DNA of 25,147 nucleotides from JAWXBG01 sp044375415. GTDB taxonomy: Bacteria; Bacteroidota; Bacteroidia; Flavobacteriales_D; Sanyastnellaceae. The stretch spans positions 1-25,147 of the forward strand of contig JBILMS010000051.1 in assembly GCA_044375415.1 (NCBI GenBank), in the 5' to 3' direction. This document shows, piece after piece, positions 7,347 through 15,102 of this stretch. Each line of letters begins with the position of its first letter. The stretch's first letter is position 1. Under the pieces are notes generated by a model, which saw only the letters and a program-made list of their open reading frames with translations, ran no database searches and had not been told where the DNA came from. The position numbers and the translations under genes were made by a program.

Positions 7347-8423
7347 ATGGAATACGCGACGCATTTGTACCCGGAGTACGGAGATGAAGAACTGGAGCAA
7401 CTCGCCTGTCAGTTCCTATTAAAGGCGGGTGAACTCCGCGGGATGCTACATCCTCATACGCTGGAAGCCATGAAGTCCAGAGTTTCTCATTTGGATGCCG
7501 TGGCCGCTATTAGCCTGAACCGTAACCAAGTTTTTACTACGGGAGACCCGGGGTATTATTTGTTTCCGAGCGCCGAGACTTTGAAATCCCTACCTGTGGA
7601 GGACTTGTTTATGGAGTTTCAAATTAGAAGTATCATTAACGATCGGATGACAGAGGAAGGCACTTCGTTCAACCCGGTTGGAACGGATTACATGTCCTAC
7701 TTGGCCGATACAATTATGGGGGCTGAGGAGCTATTGGCTGGGGGAATCTCGCGCAAATTGGCGGGAAGCGGGGGTCTTGGTGGAGCGGAAAACCCGTCCT
7801 CGCCGGAGCACCTCGCGTCGAGATACGCCATGGTAACGGAGGGAAATCGTCCTTTGCTTCGAAAACTTATCGCTGATCTCTCATTGTTACCCAGAACCCT
7901 GAACATCAACCCTTTTGGGGAGTATTCCGAAAGAATGGCCCGGTACTCAGTAGCTGCGGCTCTCAAAAACTCGGGACTGAATGCAAGAGGACTTTTCTCG
8001 TTGAATAGAGCCATTGCTCGTCACCAACGCGAATACAGCGATGTGCTCGACGCCTGGGAACTTTGGCCCGCTCATTCGGGAACAAATCTGAATTATGAGG
8101 GATTATCGACCATCACCAAATTTCTGATGGAAATACTTCTAGAAGAAATGCAAGGGATGATTCATTTTTTCTCCACGGATAATATTACCGAAATCATTCG
8201 GGAATTTGTGGAGAGAGAAGTTTTGGCAAATCAACTCCGACCGGAAGCGGAGTTGATCCTAACGGAATTATTTGTGAAGGGTATTGCCGGTCGTCAAGAC
8301 CTCTTGCGAATCACAGGAACATCGGATAAAACCTTGAAAATTATCACAGACCAATTAATAGACCGAGGAGATGTTGTGGGTCGGCAGCAGGGTGTGCGTT
8401 TGGAATTTACATGGGCAGGTTGA
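7347..8423 (+). CDS. Fic-like protein with degenerate active site and C-terminal winged helix
   Basis: Fic proteins transfer AMP or related groups using the motif HPFxxGNGRxxR. Here the aligned stretch at residues 188-199 reads NPFGEYSERMAR, so Pro, Phe and both Arg are kept but the catalytic His is Asn and the G-N-G triplet is Y-S-E. The C-terminal half is typical of bacterial Fic proteins: LNRAIARHQREYSDVL (219-234), a helical block (250-290), then a winged-helix-like segment (300-345). The N-terminal LHPHTLEAMK (34-43) matches the family helix before the inhibitory motif, which here reads SLNRNQ instead of S-x3-E-G. It is therefore probably a pseudo-enzyme, perhaps a DNA-binding or scaffold protein. 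There is no broken frame. The AT-rich leader differs from its surroundings. Confidence 0.7.
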   Translation: MEYATHLYPEYGDEELEQLACQFLLKAGELRGMLHPHTLEAMKSRVSHLDAVAAISLNRNQVFTTGDPGYYLFPSAETLKSLPVEDLFMEFQIRSIINDRMTEEGTSFNPVGTDYMSYLADTIMGAEELLAGGISRKLAGSGGLGGAENPSSPEHLASRYAMVTEGNRPLLRKLIADLSLLPRTLNINPFGEYSERMARYSVAAALKNSGLNARGLFSLNRAIARHQREYSDVLDAWELWPAHSGTNLNYEGLSTITKFLMEILLEEMQGMIHFFSTDNITEIIREFVEREVLANQLRPEAELILTELFVKGIAGRQDLLRITGTSDKTLKIITDQLIDRGDVVGRQQGVRLEFTWAG

Positions 8424-8789
8424 GTTCCAGGTATAAAACCTAACCTTGAGTGCTGATAAATCCGTCGGAAAGCCTCACCCCTAGCCCGTCTCCAGAGGAG
8501 AGGGGGACGATCACGTTGAATGAAATCGTGGGTTTTCAAAAAAAAACGGTATTGTAAATCGTTCACATTTCAGTTAGCAGAATGGGTCCCCTCTCCTCTG
8601 GAGAGGGCGGAGGGAGAGGCCTTCGGAGAAGAACGGTCTTGAAAAATGAGAAAACATAGATTATTCGTAGTCAATAGAATTCTACACATTGTCAATGGCA
8701 GTAATAACAGTTGAACGGAATTATCTCCGAGGACGTCAACCACGGGGTCCTTTCAACTCCTCTGACCTCCGAACTCAATACAAGATGAC
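8424..8789. other. Gene-free stretch holding MITE-like element copy 1
   Basis: Apart from the MITE-like element at 8431-8701, the stretch holds only about 90 bases of spacer leading to the glnS promoter. I see no gene. Confidence 0.6.
8431..8701 (+). mobile_element. MITE-like element B, copy 1
   Basis: A non-coding unit of about 271 bp that recurs at 12063-12334 at nearly the same length and in the same orientation. Near-terminal inverted repeats of about 23 bp lie at 8472-8495 and 8598-8620 (GCCTCACCCCTAGCCC and its complement, several mismatches here). Conserved outer flanks lie outside them ('gtataaaa' left, 'gtcaatggcag' right). The interior is AT-rich and diverged between the two copies. 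No transposase is in the window. Confidence 0.75.
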
Positions 8790-8797
8790 TATTTTTG
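8790..8797 (+). promoter_or_regulatory. glnS -7 promoter element TATTTTTG
   Basis: Exact TAnnTTTG match ending only 7 bases before the glnS ATG, so the transcript would have almost no leader. No Shine-Dalgarno sequence is present. Confidence 0.5.
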
Positions 8798-8804
8798 CCA
8801 CATT

Positions 8805-10493
8805 ATGGAGAACACGATAGAAGAAGATAAAAACAAAGAAGAAAGATCACTCAACTTTTTAGAGGAGATAATTGAGGCCGACCTGAAATCAGGTAAACAC
8901 AAAAGCATTTTAACTCGCTTTCCACCTGAGCCAAACGGCTACCTTCACATCGGTCACAGCAAGGCTATTTGTGTGAATTTCGGTTTAGCAAAAAAATACG
9001 GCGGCAAAACAAATCTTCGTTTCGACGACACCAATCCTACCACCGAAGACGTTGAATATGTAGATAGCATTAAGGCGGACATCAAATGGTTGGGCTTCGA
9101 ATGGGCCAATGAGTTTTATGCGAGCGACTACTTCCCACAACTTTTTGAATTTGCTTTAAAGCTCATTCGATTGGGACACGCCTACGTCGATGATTCTACA
9201 TCCGAGGAGATAGCTGCTTTAAAAGGAACGCATACTGAAGCCGGAAAAAACAGTCCTTATCGCGATCGCAGTCCGGAAGAAAACGAAGACCTTTTTGTGC
9301 GAATGAAAAATGGTGAGTTTGGTGAAGGCTCTAGAATTTTGAGAGCTAAAATCGACATGGCATCACCGAACATGATTTTACGTGACCCCATTTTATACCG
9401 CATAAAATTTGCTCATCATCATCGCACAGGAGATCAATGGTGTATTTATCCGATGTACGATTTTGCTCACGGTCAAAGCGACTCCATTGAGAACATCACG
9501 CACAGTTTGTGTACGATGGAGTTTATTCCACATCGCGACCTCTACAATTGGTGCATCGAAAAACTTGAAATTTATCCTTCGAAGCAATATGAATTCGCAA
9601 GACTGAATGTCAATTACACGATCATGAGCAAACGAAAATTGCTTCAGTTGGTAAACGACAAGCACGTTGCGGGATGGGATGATCCGCGTATGCCCACACT
9701 TTCGGGCATGCGTAGAAGAGGTTATACACCCAAAGCCATTCGCGATTTTACAGATCGAATAGGAGTTGCTAAAAGAGACAATCTCATTGATATATCATTG
9801 TTAGAGTTTTTCGTTCGAGAAGACCTAAACAATATTGCATTGCGAAGAATGGTGGTTTTTGATCCGATTAAAATTGTGATCACAAATTATCCGGAAGGCA
9901 AAACGGAAATGTTGCAAGGAGAGCATAATCCCGAAGATGCGAATTCCGGATTTAGGGAAATACCTTTCAGTCACGAGATTTATGTAGAACGCGAAGACTA
10001 CATGGAAAACCCACCTAAGAAGTTTTTCAGATTGGGTGTTGGTCGTCAGGTTCGTTTAAAAAGCGCATACATCATTACCTGCGACGAAGTTGTAAAAGAT
10101 TTGGAAGGCAATGTGGTAGAACTTCGTTGCACCTACATTCCCGAAAGCCGCAGTGGAAATGACACCTCAGGCTTAAAAGTTCAAGGCACATTACATTGGG
10201 TAAACATAGCAGATGCGGTTCCTGTAGAAGTCTTGGAATACGATAGACTTTTTAAAGTTGAGAATCCTGCAGCGGAAGAAGGAGATTTTAAAGACTACAT
10301 CAATGTCGATAGTTTGAAGGTAATTCCGAATGCGTATGCGGAGCCCGAAATTATTCATGCTAAACACGAAGATCGTTTCCAGTTTTTGAGAAAGGGTTAT
10401 TTCTGTTTGGATAGATCATCCACTCCCGACAAACTCGTTTTCAATAGAACAGTGACGTTGAAAGACACATGGGTGAAGGAAATGAAGAAGTAG
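8805..10493 (+). CDS. glnS: Glutaminyl-tRNA synthetase
   Basis: Class I aminoacyl-tRNA synthetase charging tRNA-Gln with glutamine. The HIGH motif is at residues 48-51 within FPPEPNGYLHIGHSKA, and the KMSKS loop appears as MSKRK at 274-278. The GlnRS-specific stretch RFDDTNP and the C-terminal beta-barrel anticodon-binding region (about 340-550, including PNAYAEP) are present. Length is 562 residues, typical of bacterial GlnRS. The ATG is supported by the -7 promoter element just upstream. It stands alone as a transcription unit between MITE copy 1 and a 335-base gap. Assignment to GlnRS rather than GltX rests on FPPEPNGYLHIGHSKA and overall similarity. Confidence 0.97.
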   Translation: MENTIEEDKNKEERSLNFLEEIIEADLKSGKHKSILTRFPPEPNGYLHIGHSKAICVNFGLAKKYGGKTNLRFDDTNPTTEDVEYVDSIKADIKWLGFEWANEFYASDYFPQLFEFALKLIRLGHAYVDDSTSEEIAALKGTHTEAGKNSPYRDRSPEENEDLFVRMKNGEFGEGSRILRAKIDMASPNMILRDPILYRIKFAHHHRTGDQWCIYPMYDFAHGQSDSIENITHSLCTMEFIPHRDLYNWCIEKLEIYPSKQYEFARLNVNYTIMSKRKLLQLVNDKHVAGWDDPRMPTLSGMRRRGYTPKAIRDFTDRIGVAKRDNLIDISLLEFFVREDLNNIALRRMVVFDPIKIVITNYPEGKTEMLQGEHNPEDANSGFREIPFSHEIYVEREDYMENPPKKFFRLGVGRQVRLKSAYIITCDEVVKDLEGNVVELRCTYIPESRSGNDTSGLKVQGTLHWVNIADAVPVEVLEYDRLFKVENPAAEEGDFKDYINVDSLKVIPNAYAEPEIIHAKHEDRFQFLRKGYFCLDRSSTPDKLVFNRTVTLKDTWVKEMKK

Positions 10494-10829
10494 GTGGTGA
10501 ATTATGAATTATGAATTATGAATGGGCGTTTAGCTGAGACTTCCCCTAACCGAGAGGGGCCGAGTTTTTCTTAAACTCACTCAACGAGCCGGTCCCTGAG
10601 CTAGCCTTGTCCTTGAGTTAGCCGAAATGGGGGATAAGAAATAACATTACACTGAGACCTATACGCAGCCGGCTTTGTGCTCCTCCGTTCGCTTGCGAAC
10701 GTGCCCATAAAGGATATTTTCTTTTGTTTCCTTTGCGCAAATCTTTGAGGGCTTTGTGGTAAAAAAGCCCTTCACGTCAATCGGAGAAGTGCTTTTGTTT
10801 AAATTAGGCGGCTCAATCAAACCTCGCTT
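10494..10829. other. Gene-free spacer between glnS and gmk
   Basis: No gene is visible. It begins with three ATTATGA units (10501-10521). A weak hairpin near 10544-10560 (CCCCT/AGGGG) is followed by a short T run, a poor terminator candidate for glnS. The end of the spacer (10700-10780) carries 'ctttgcgcaaatctttgag' type sequence resembling the host's generic intergenic repeats. In many Bacteroidota a yicC-like gene precedes gmk; no trace of one is seen here. Confidence 0.5.
10501..10521 (+). repeat. Heptanucleotide microsatellite, three ATTATGA units
   Basis: Three exact units starting 8 bases after the glnS stop codon. The same 7-mer forms a six-unit array at 14979-15020 and appears reversed at 13762-13789. 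Confidence 0.8.
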
Positions 10830-11405
10830 ATGAGCACAACCGGCAAGGCATTCATTTTTTCAGCACCCAGTGGAGCCGGTAAAACCACGATCGTACGTCA
10901 TCTTTTGGGTTTGGGGGATTTGAATCTTTCCTTTTCTGTTTCGGCCACCAGCAGGGCTCGTCGCGAGAATGAAGAGGATGGAAAGGACTACTATTTTATT
11001 TCTAGCGAAGATTTTAAAAAGAAAATTCAGAACCGCGAATTTTTGGAATGGGAGGAGGTTTATCCCGGGCAGTTTTATGGGACATTAAAAAGCGAGATTG
11101 AGCGCATTTGGTCGGAAGGAAAAAACGTTATTTTTGATATTGATGTCGAAGGCGGCCTTAACTTAAAAAACCATTTTGGTAAAAGCGCATTGGCTTTATT
11201 TGTTCAGCCCCCGAGTATGGAGACCCTTCGATTCAGGCTCAGAAATCGCAGCACAGAAGACTCCGATAAAATAGCCATGCGTATTGCTAAGGCAGAGAAG
11301 GAGTTGTCCTTTTCACCCAAGTTCGATGTCGTTTTATTGAACGACACCCTCGAGTTGGCCTTAGAACAAGCGGAAAAGGAACTTCGTGAATTTTTAGCGA
11401 AGTGA
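10830..11405 (+). CDS. gmk: Guanylate kinase
   Basis: Phosphorylates GMP to GDP with ATP in purine nucleotide supply. The P-loop is SAPSGAGKTT at residues 11-20, followed by the GMP-binding region SVSATSRARRENEEDGKDYYFIS (36-58; Ser, Arg and Tyr contacts) and EWEEVYPGQFYGT. Length is 191 residues, normal for the family. The last bases overlap the nadD start by 4 (GTGA), so translation of the two is probably coupled. No exact TAnnTTTG element is visible upstream. Confidence 0.96.
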   Translation: MSTTGKAFIFSAPSGAGKTTIVRHLLGLGDLNLSFSVSATSRARRENEEDGKDYYFISSEDFKKKIQNREFLEWEEVYPGQFYGTLKSEIERIWSEGKNVIFDIDVEGGLNLKNHFGKSALALFVQPPSMETLRFRLRNRSTEDSDKIAMRIAKAEKELSFSPKFDVVLLNDTLELALEQAEKELREFLAK

Positions 11406-11965
11406 AAACAGGACTTCTTTTTGGTTCCTTTAATCCCATTCATCTTGGACACCTTGTTATTGCTGAATATTTTGCAAGTCACGGGGGCATGGATGAGGTA
11501 TGGTTAATAGTCAGCCCACAAAACCCCTTTAAACAAAATCAAGAGCTTGCACCTGCCGAGGACCGATTGGCTATGGTTCGTTTGGCGGTGAGAGACAATT
11601 CAAAAGTTAAAGCCTCGGACTTCGAGTTTTCGATGCCACGACCTTCTTATACTATCGACACGCTTTCCGCTTTGGATAAGGCTTTTCCGGAGCGCAGTTT
11701 TTATCTTTTGTTGGGTGAAGACTTGCTAGGAGGATTTACCGGATGGAAAGATTATCAGAAGATCTTAGATAGGGGTAAAATACTTGTCTACCCAAGAAAT
11801 CATGGGACTACTCCCGTGATTGATCTACCTGTTTTGCCCGCCCCCAGATTGGATATATCATCTACATTCATCCGAAAGTCATTATTGGATGGGCATTCGG
11901 TTAAGTATTTGTTACCGGATGTGGTTCTAAATTATATTGATACAAAGGGATTGTATCGACGCTAG
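11402..11965 (+). CDS. nadD: Nicotinate-nucleotide adenylyltransferase
   Basis: Transfers AMP from ATP to nicotinate mononucleotide, the NaMN adenylylation step of NAD synthesis. The nucleotidyltransferase signature GSFNPIHLGH is at residues 8-17 (T/HxGH form) and the ISSTFIRKSL motif is near residue 154. Length is 187 residues. The start is GTG, overlapping the gmk stop codon. gmk-nadD is a common neighbour pair in Bacteroidota. No terminator is visible directly after the stop. Confidence 0.95.
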   Translation: MKTGLLFGSFNPIHLGHLVIAEYFASHGGMDEVWLIVSPQNPFKQNQELAPAEDRLAMVRLAVRDNSKVKASDFEFSMPRPSYTIDTLSALDKAFPERSFYLLLGEDLLGGFTGWKDYQKILDRGKILVYPRNHGTTPVIDLPVLPAPRLDISSTFIRKSLLDGHSVKYLLPDVVLNYIDTKGLYRR

Positions 11966-12440
11966 GGAGATTTTTGGAACCTAAAGATCCCAGAGAAGTC
12001 CCAATGGCCCCAAGGCCCACTCAGACCTAACGCACAAATGCAGATGTCACCCTGAGTCCCACGTATAAAATCCAACCGTGAGCGATGACAAAACCGTCGG
12101 AAAGCCTCACCCCTAGCCCCTCTCCAGTGGGAGAGGGGAACCGATTCTGCAAACTGATATGCAAGCGATTTTTATTACCGTGTATTTGAAAATTGGATCA
12201 TTTCCAATTACGTGAACGTCCCCCTCTATTCTGGAGAGGGGTTAGGGGTGAGGCCCTCGAAGAAGAATGCTAGTCTAAAACTTGAAAACGTATACTTCTC
12301 ATTTTAAATCTAAATCCACCACTTGTCATTGGTAGAAGCGACCCTAGGTTAGTTACGAGGGTCGAAGAATCCAAGGGCAATAACAGTTCTCATCTCGGAG
12401 AAATAACTCCAAAGTGCCCGTCTTTATTGAGCTTTCAACT
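11966..12440. other. Gene-free stretch holding MITE-like element copy 2
   Basis: No gene is visible. It contains the second MITE-like element (12063-12334) and an imperfect copy of the short dispersed repeat (12368-12389), and ends at the sigma-54-like promoter of the small gene. Confidence 0.6.
12063..12334 (+). mobile_element. MITE-like element B, copy 2
   Basis: Same length and orientation as 8431-8701. Its internal inverted repeats are nearly perfect: 12104-12127 against 12231-12254, 24 bp with one mismatch. The flanks outside them are shared with copy 1, while the AT-rich centre (about 12140-12225) has diverged. The two copies bracket glnS-gmk-nadD in direct orientation. The arm sequence GCCTCACCCCTAGCCCCTCTCC resembles a motif I have seen in intergenic repeats of many unrelated bacteria. 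Confidence 0.8.
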
Positions 12441-12457
12441 TTGGCACGCCATTTGAA
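12441..12457 (+). promoter_or_regulatory. Sigma-54-like promoter
   Basis: TTGGCACGCCATTTGAA matches the RpoN consensus (TGGCACG, four bases, TTGCW) except for A in place of C in the -12 GC. The -24 GG (12443-12444) and the -12 GA (12455-12456) are 12 bases apart as required. Predicted transcription would begin near 12468, 22 bases before the ATG at 12490. No enhancer-binding site is recognisable. Confidence 0.55.
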
Positions 12458-12489
12458 ATATGCCCAACAACACTTTAAAATTTAATGCC

Positions 12490-12636
12490 ATGAACGAATT
12501 AAGAAACAAATACAACGCACTGAGACATCAGGCTGTCGAACTGATGCAATCAGGAAACGTCAATGCCTACCTCTCCAAGTTGGTGGCAATGAATGATGTG
12601 AAACTTCAGTTGATTCAATTGTCTGCTGTAAGATAA
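12490..12636 (+). CDS. Small helical protein of unknown function
   Basis: A 48-residue, probably all-helical protein (NELRNKYNALRHQAVELMQS, then NAYLSKLVAMNDVKLQLIQL). Heptad-like leucine spacing suggests a short coiled coil or hairpin of two helices. There is no signal peptide and no cysteine. The ATG at 12490 follows an AT-rich leader; an in-frame ATG at 12460 would lie upstream of the predicted transcription start and is disfavoured. It has its own sigma-54-like promoter and a strong terminator, so it is an independent unit, which supports it being a real gene. It is too short to assign a family. Small proteins of this kind are often stress- or nutrient-controlled, but that is inference only. 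Confidence 0.7.
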   Translation: MNELRNKYNALRHQAVELMQSGNVNAYLSKLVAMNDVKLQLIQLSAVR

Positions 12637-12681
12637 ATTCCTACAGCGTGGTTTAATAGATAGGTTAAAGGTTGATAGAAT

Positions 12682-12713
12682 CGCCCCGGCAATGGTCGGG
12701 GCGTTTTCTTTTT
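12682..12713 (+). terminator. Rho-independent terminator of the small gene
   Basis: Stem CGCCCCG (12682-12688) pairs with CGGGGCG (12697-12703) across an 8-base loop, followed by the T-rich tract TTTTCTTTTT. It lies 46 bases after the stop codon of the small gene and before the prs promoter. Confidence 0.88.
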
Positions 12714-12766
12714 AGGTAAAATGGGTGTTTTCGCGCATTATCTCCCTCAATTTCAAATAAACGGCG

Positions 12767-12774
12767 TATCTTTG
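12767..12774 (+). promoter_or_regulatory. prs -7 promoter element TATCTTTG
   Basis: Exact TAnnTTTG match 23 bases before the prs start, after the terminator of the preceding unit. It would drive prs-rplY-pth. Confidence 0.6.
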
Positions 12775-12797
12775 CGCCCCTTTTTGAGGACGGACGG

Positions 12798-13739
12798 ATG
12801 AACGACATGGTAAAAATATTAGCGGGCTCAGCATCGAGTTATCTCGGAGAAGTGGTCGCAAAAGAATTTGGCGATAAGCTGGGTAATGTTATTATCCAAC
12901 ACTTTGCCGACGGCGAATTTCAACCATCGATCGAGGAAACCGTTAGGGGCAAAGAGGTTATTATTGTTCAATCGACATTCCCACCTGCCGACAACCTCAT
13001 GGAGTTGCTCTTGCTCATTGATGCAGCGAAAAGAGCTTCGGCCAAACGTATTATCGCAGTTATTCCTTATTTCGGGTATGCTCGTCAAGACCGTAAAGAC
13101 AAACCTCGTGTGGCGATTGGGGCGAAACTCGTGGCCAATTTGCTTACTGCAGCCGGTGTAAACCGTGTTATCACGATGGACCTTCACGCAGAGCAGATTC
13201 AAGGGTTTTTTGAGGTTCCTGTAGATCATCTTTATGCGAGCACCTTGTTTTTACCGGTGCTTGAAGAAATGAACCTTCCGAATCTCGTTATGGCTACACC
13301 GGATACAGGAGGAACCAAACGCGCCAATGCGTATTCAAAAATTTTGGGTTGCGATCTTGCTATCTGTTACAAGCAGCGCAAGGTTGCCAATCAAGTTGAG
13401 AGCATGACAGTGATTGGAGATGTAAAAGGTAAAAACGTAGTGCTCGTTGACGACATGTGCGACACGGCCGGAACTTTAGTGAAAGCAGCAGACATGATTC
13501 TCGACGCAGGAGCAGAAAGCGTTCGCGCGATCTGTACACATCCGGTATTTAGTGGAGAAGCATACGAACGTATTCAGAATAGCAGACTGAAGGAGATTAT
13601 TGTAACGGACAGCATTCCGTTGAAAGAGGGTCGTCCGAAGGATAAGATCAGAGTAATTAGTACAGCTAAATTGTTTAGCGAAGTGCTTACGAACCTCATC
13701 GCCAATCAATCCATTTCTGAACACTTCATCATTTCCTAA
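12798..13739 (+). CDS. prs: Ribose-phosphate pyrophosphokinase
   Basis: Makes PRPP from ribose-5-phosphate and ATP, the precursor of purine and pyrimidine nucleotides, NAD, His and Trp. Typical stretches are FADGEFQPSIEETVRGKEV, YFGYARQDRK and the PRPP-binding loop VLVDDMCDTAGT at about residues 215-226. Length is 313 residues, standard for class I enzymes. A second ATG at 12807 is an alternative start that gives a protein three residues shorter. rplY follows after 60 bases and then pth, the widespread prs-ctc-pth order. Confidence 0.97.
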   Translation: MNDMVKILAGSASSYLGEVVAKEFGDKLGNVIIQHFADGEFQPSIEETVRGKEVIIVQSTFPPADNLMELLLLIDAAKRASAKRIIAVIPYFGYARQDRKDKPRVAIGAKLVANLLTAAGVNRVITMDLHAEQIQGFFEVPVDHLYASTLFLPVLEEMNLPNLVMATPDTGGTKRANAYSKILGCDLAICYKQRKVANQVESMTVIGDVKGKNVVLVDDMCDTAGTLVKAADMILDAGAESVRAICTHPVFSGEAYERIQNSRLKEIIVTDSIPLKEGRPKDKIRVISTAKLFSEVLTNLIANQSISEHFIIS

Positions 13740-13761
13740 CCAGCATCCAGTGTATTTCAAT

Positions 13762-13789
13762 TCATAATTTATAATTCATAATTCATAAC
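13762..13789 (-). repeat. Reversed ATTATGA-type microsatellite
   Basis: TCATAAT units (reverse complement of ATTATGA) at 13762-13768 and 13776-13782, with a broken unit at 13783-13789. They fill most of the short prs-rplY spacer. Confidence 0.65.
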
Positions 13790-13799
13790 TCTTAATTAA

Positions 13800-14390
13800 A
13801 TGAAACAGGTTTCGTTGAGCGGTTCTCCGAGAGAGAACGTAGGGAGAAAAGAGGCCATGGACTTGCGTATTCACAATCGCATTCCGGGTGTACTTTATGG
13901 TGGTGGACACCAACTCCATTTCCACATTGCCCGCATCGATTTTGATCGCATACAGGCAAGTCCGGATACACTTCAAGTCAATCTTGATTTGGGTGGAAAA
14001 GTTTATTCGGGAGTTATTCAAGAGATCCAACAGGATCCAATTACGGACCTTGTAACACACATCGACTTGCTCGAGTTGGTTCCCGGCAAACCTGTGCGTA
14101 CAGCACTTACGGTTCGCACGACAGGCTCATCTGAAGGTGTGAAAGAAGGTGGTAAGCTTATGCAGAACTACCGTAAGATCCGCATCTCCGGTGCCCCACA
14201 GGATCTTCCGGATGCAATTATTCTTGACATTTCATCTTTGAAAATCGGTGACAGCATTCGTGTTCGCGATTTGAAAATTCCTGGATGTAAATTTCACGAG
14301 TCAGAAGCCTCGGTAGTAATTGGTGTTCAGGCTACTCGCGCATCGATTGCAGACGCTCAGGCAACTGATAAAGATGCTAAGAAGAAATAA
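13800..14390 (+). CDS. rplY: 50S ribosomal protein L25, long (CTC/TL5) form
   Basis: Binds 5S rRNA in the large subunit. The N-terminal domain carries RENVGRKEAMDLRIHNRIPGVLYGGG (about residues 12-37), the usual L25 opening. The C-terminal beta domain (about 100-180), with EGVKEGGKLMQNYRKIRISG, places it in the long CTC form. Length is 196 residues with an Ala/Lys-rich tail. It follows prs by 60 bases, and pth begins 20 bases after its stop. Confidence 0.95.
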   Translation: MKQVSLSGSPRENVGRKEAMDLRIHNRIPGVLYGGGHQLHFHIARIDFDRIQASPDTLQVNLDLGGKVYSGVIQEIQQDPITDLVTHIDLLELVPGKPVRTALTVRTTGSSEGVKEGGKLMQNYRKIRISGAPQDLPDAIILDISSLKIGDSIRVRDLKIPGCKFHESEASVVIGVQATRASIADAQATDKDAKKK

Positions 14391-14410
14391 TAGTTGACGG
14401 ATAACATCAG

Positions 14411-14974
14411 ATGAAATTTCTGATTGTGGGTCTGGGAAATCCGGGTACTGAGTACGAGGAAACCCGACACAACATAGGATTTAAAGTATTGGACGCTCTC
14501 TCCGGGGCGTCCAATCTTTTATTTACCCCTGACCGTTATGCCAGTAAAGCCGAACTTCGTCACAAGGGGAAAACTTTTATTCTGATCAAGCCATCTACTT
14601 TCATGAATCTTTCGGGCAATGCCGTTCGGTATTGGATGCTGAAAGAAAACATTCCTTTGGAAAATGTCTTTGTAATCACCGATGATCTAGCCTTGCCATT
14701 TGGTAAAATTCGCATTCGTGCAAAGGGCAGCGACGGCGGACATAATGGACTCTCTCATATTCAACAGACATTAAACACGGGAGATTACGCACGTTTGAGA
14801 TTCGGCATTGGTAGCGAATTCTCCAAAGGCCATCAAGTTAACTACGTATTAGGCGCCTGGTCCGAAGAAGAACGCAAAACCCTGAATGAACGCATCAAAC
14901 TCGCTGCGGACGCGGTGTTCAGTTTCGCATTGGTGGGCATAGCGAAGACGATGTCGGAGTTTAATTCGAAGTAA
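14411..14974 (+). CDS. pth: Peptidyl-tRNA hydrolase
   Basis: Releases tRNA from peptidyl-tRNA that drops off the ribosome. The opening VGLGNPG is at residues 6-12 and RHNIGF at 19-24, with the catalytic His at residue 20 as in E. coli Pth. KPSTFMNLSG and KGSDGGHNGLSH are further family motifs. Length is 187 residues. It is the last gene of prs-rplY-pth. A heptanucleotide array starts 5 bases after the stop, and no terminator hairpin is visible. Confidence 0.97.
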   Translation: MKFLIVGLGNPGTEYEETRHNIGFKVLDALSGASNLLFTPDRYASKAELRHKGKTFILIKPSTFMNLSGNAVRYWMLKENIPLENVFVITDDLALPFGKIRIRAKGSDGGHNGLSHIQQTLNTGDYARLRFGIGSEFSKGHQVNYVLGAWSEEERKTLNERIKLAADAVFSFALVGIAKTMSEFNSK

Positions 14975-14978
14975 TTGT

Positions 14979-15020
14979 ATTATGAATTATGAATTATGAA
15001 TTATGAATTATGAATTATGA
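14979..15020 (+). repeat. Heptanucleotide microsatellite, six ATTATGA units
   Basis: Six exact head-to-tail copies of ATTATGA directly after pth. It runs without a break into a relative of repeat A at 15021. Confidence 0.95.
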
Positions 15021-15102
15021 AGGTTCTCGTAAATCTGAAATGATTTGAGATGACAAGACGTTCAGTTGTTTTAACACAAGATAACCTAGAATTCGCAAAG
15101 AG
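15021..15102 (+). repeat. Dispersed repeat A, copy 4 (3' half)
   Basis: Starts with GTTCTCGTAAATCTGAAATG and ends with TTTTAACACAAGATAACC then a 'gaattcgcaaagagg' tail. It matches 509-600 and 2590-2684 throughout with scattered changes. It overlaps the 3' end of the minus-strand DUF2256 gene. Confidence 0.75.

Noticed and set aside
7186..7422. 78-residue plus-strand frame overlapping the Fic-like start
   Set aside because: It covers AT-rich leader and ends inside the Fic-like gene in another frame; composition is that of non-coding DNA.
1180..10493. Functional link between HipA and the nearby glutaminyl-tRNA synthetase
   Set aside because: HipA is known to target an aminoacyl-tRNA synthetase, but the 6-kb distance, separate promoters and intervening unrelated genes give no support for a specific pairing.
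12460..12489. Upstream ATG giving a 58-residue form of the small protein
   Set aside because: It lies only 3 bases after the sigma-54-like -12 box, upstream of the predicted transcription start, so ATG 12490 is preferred.
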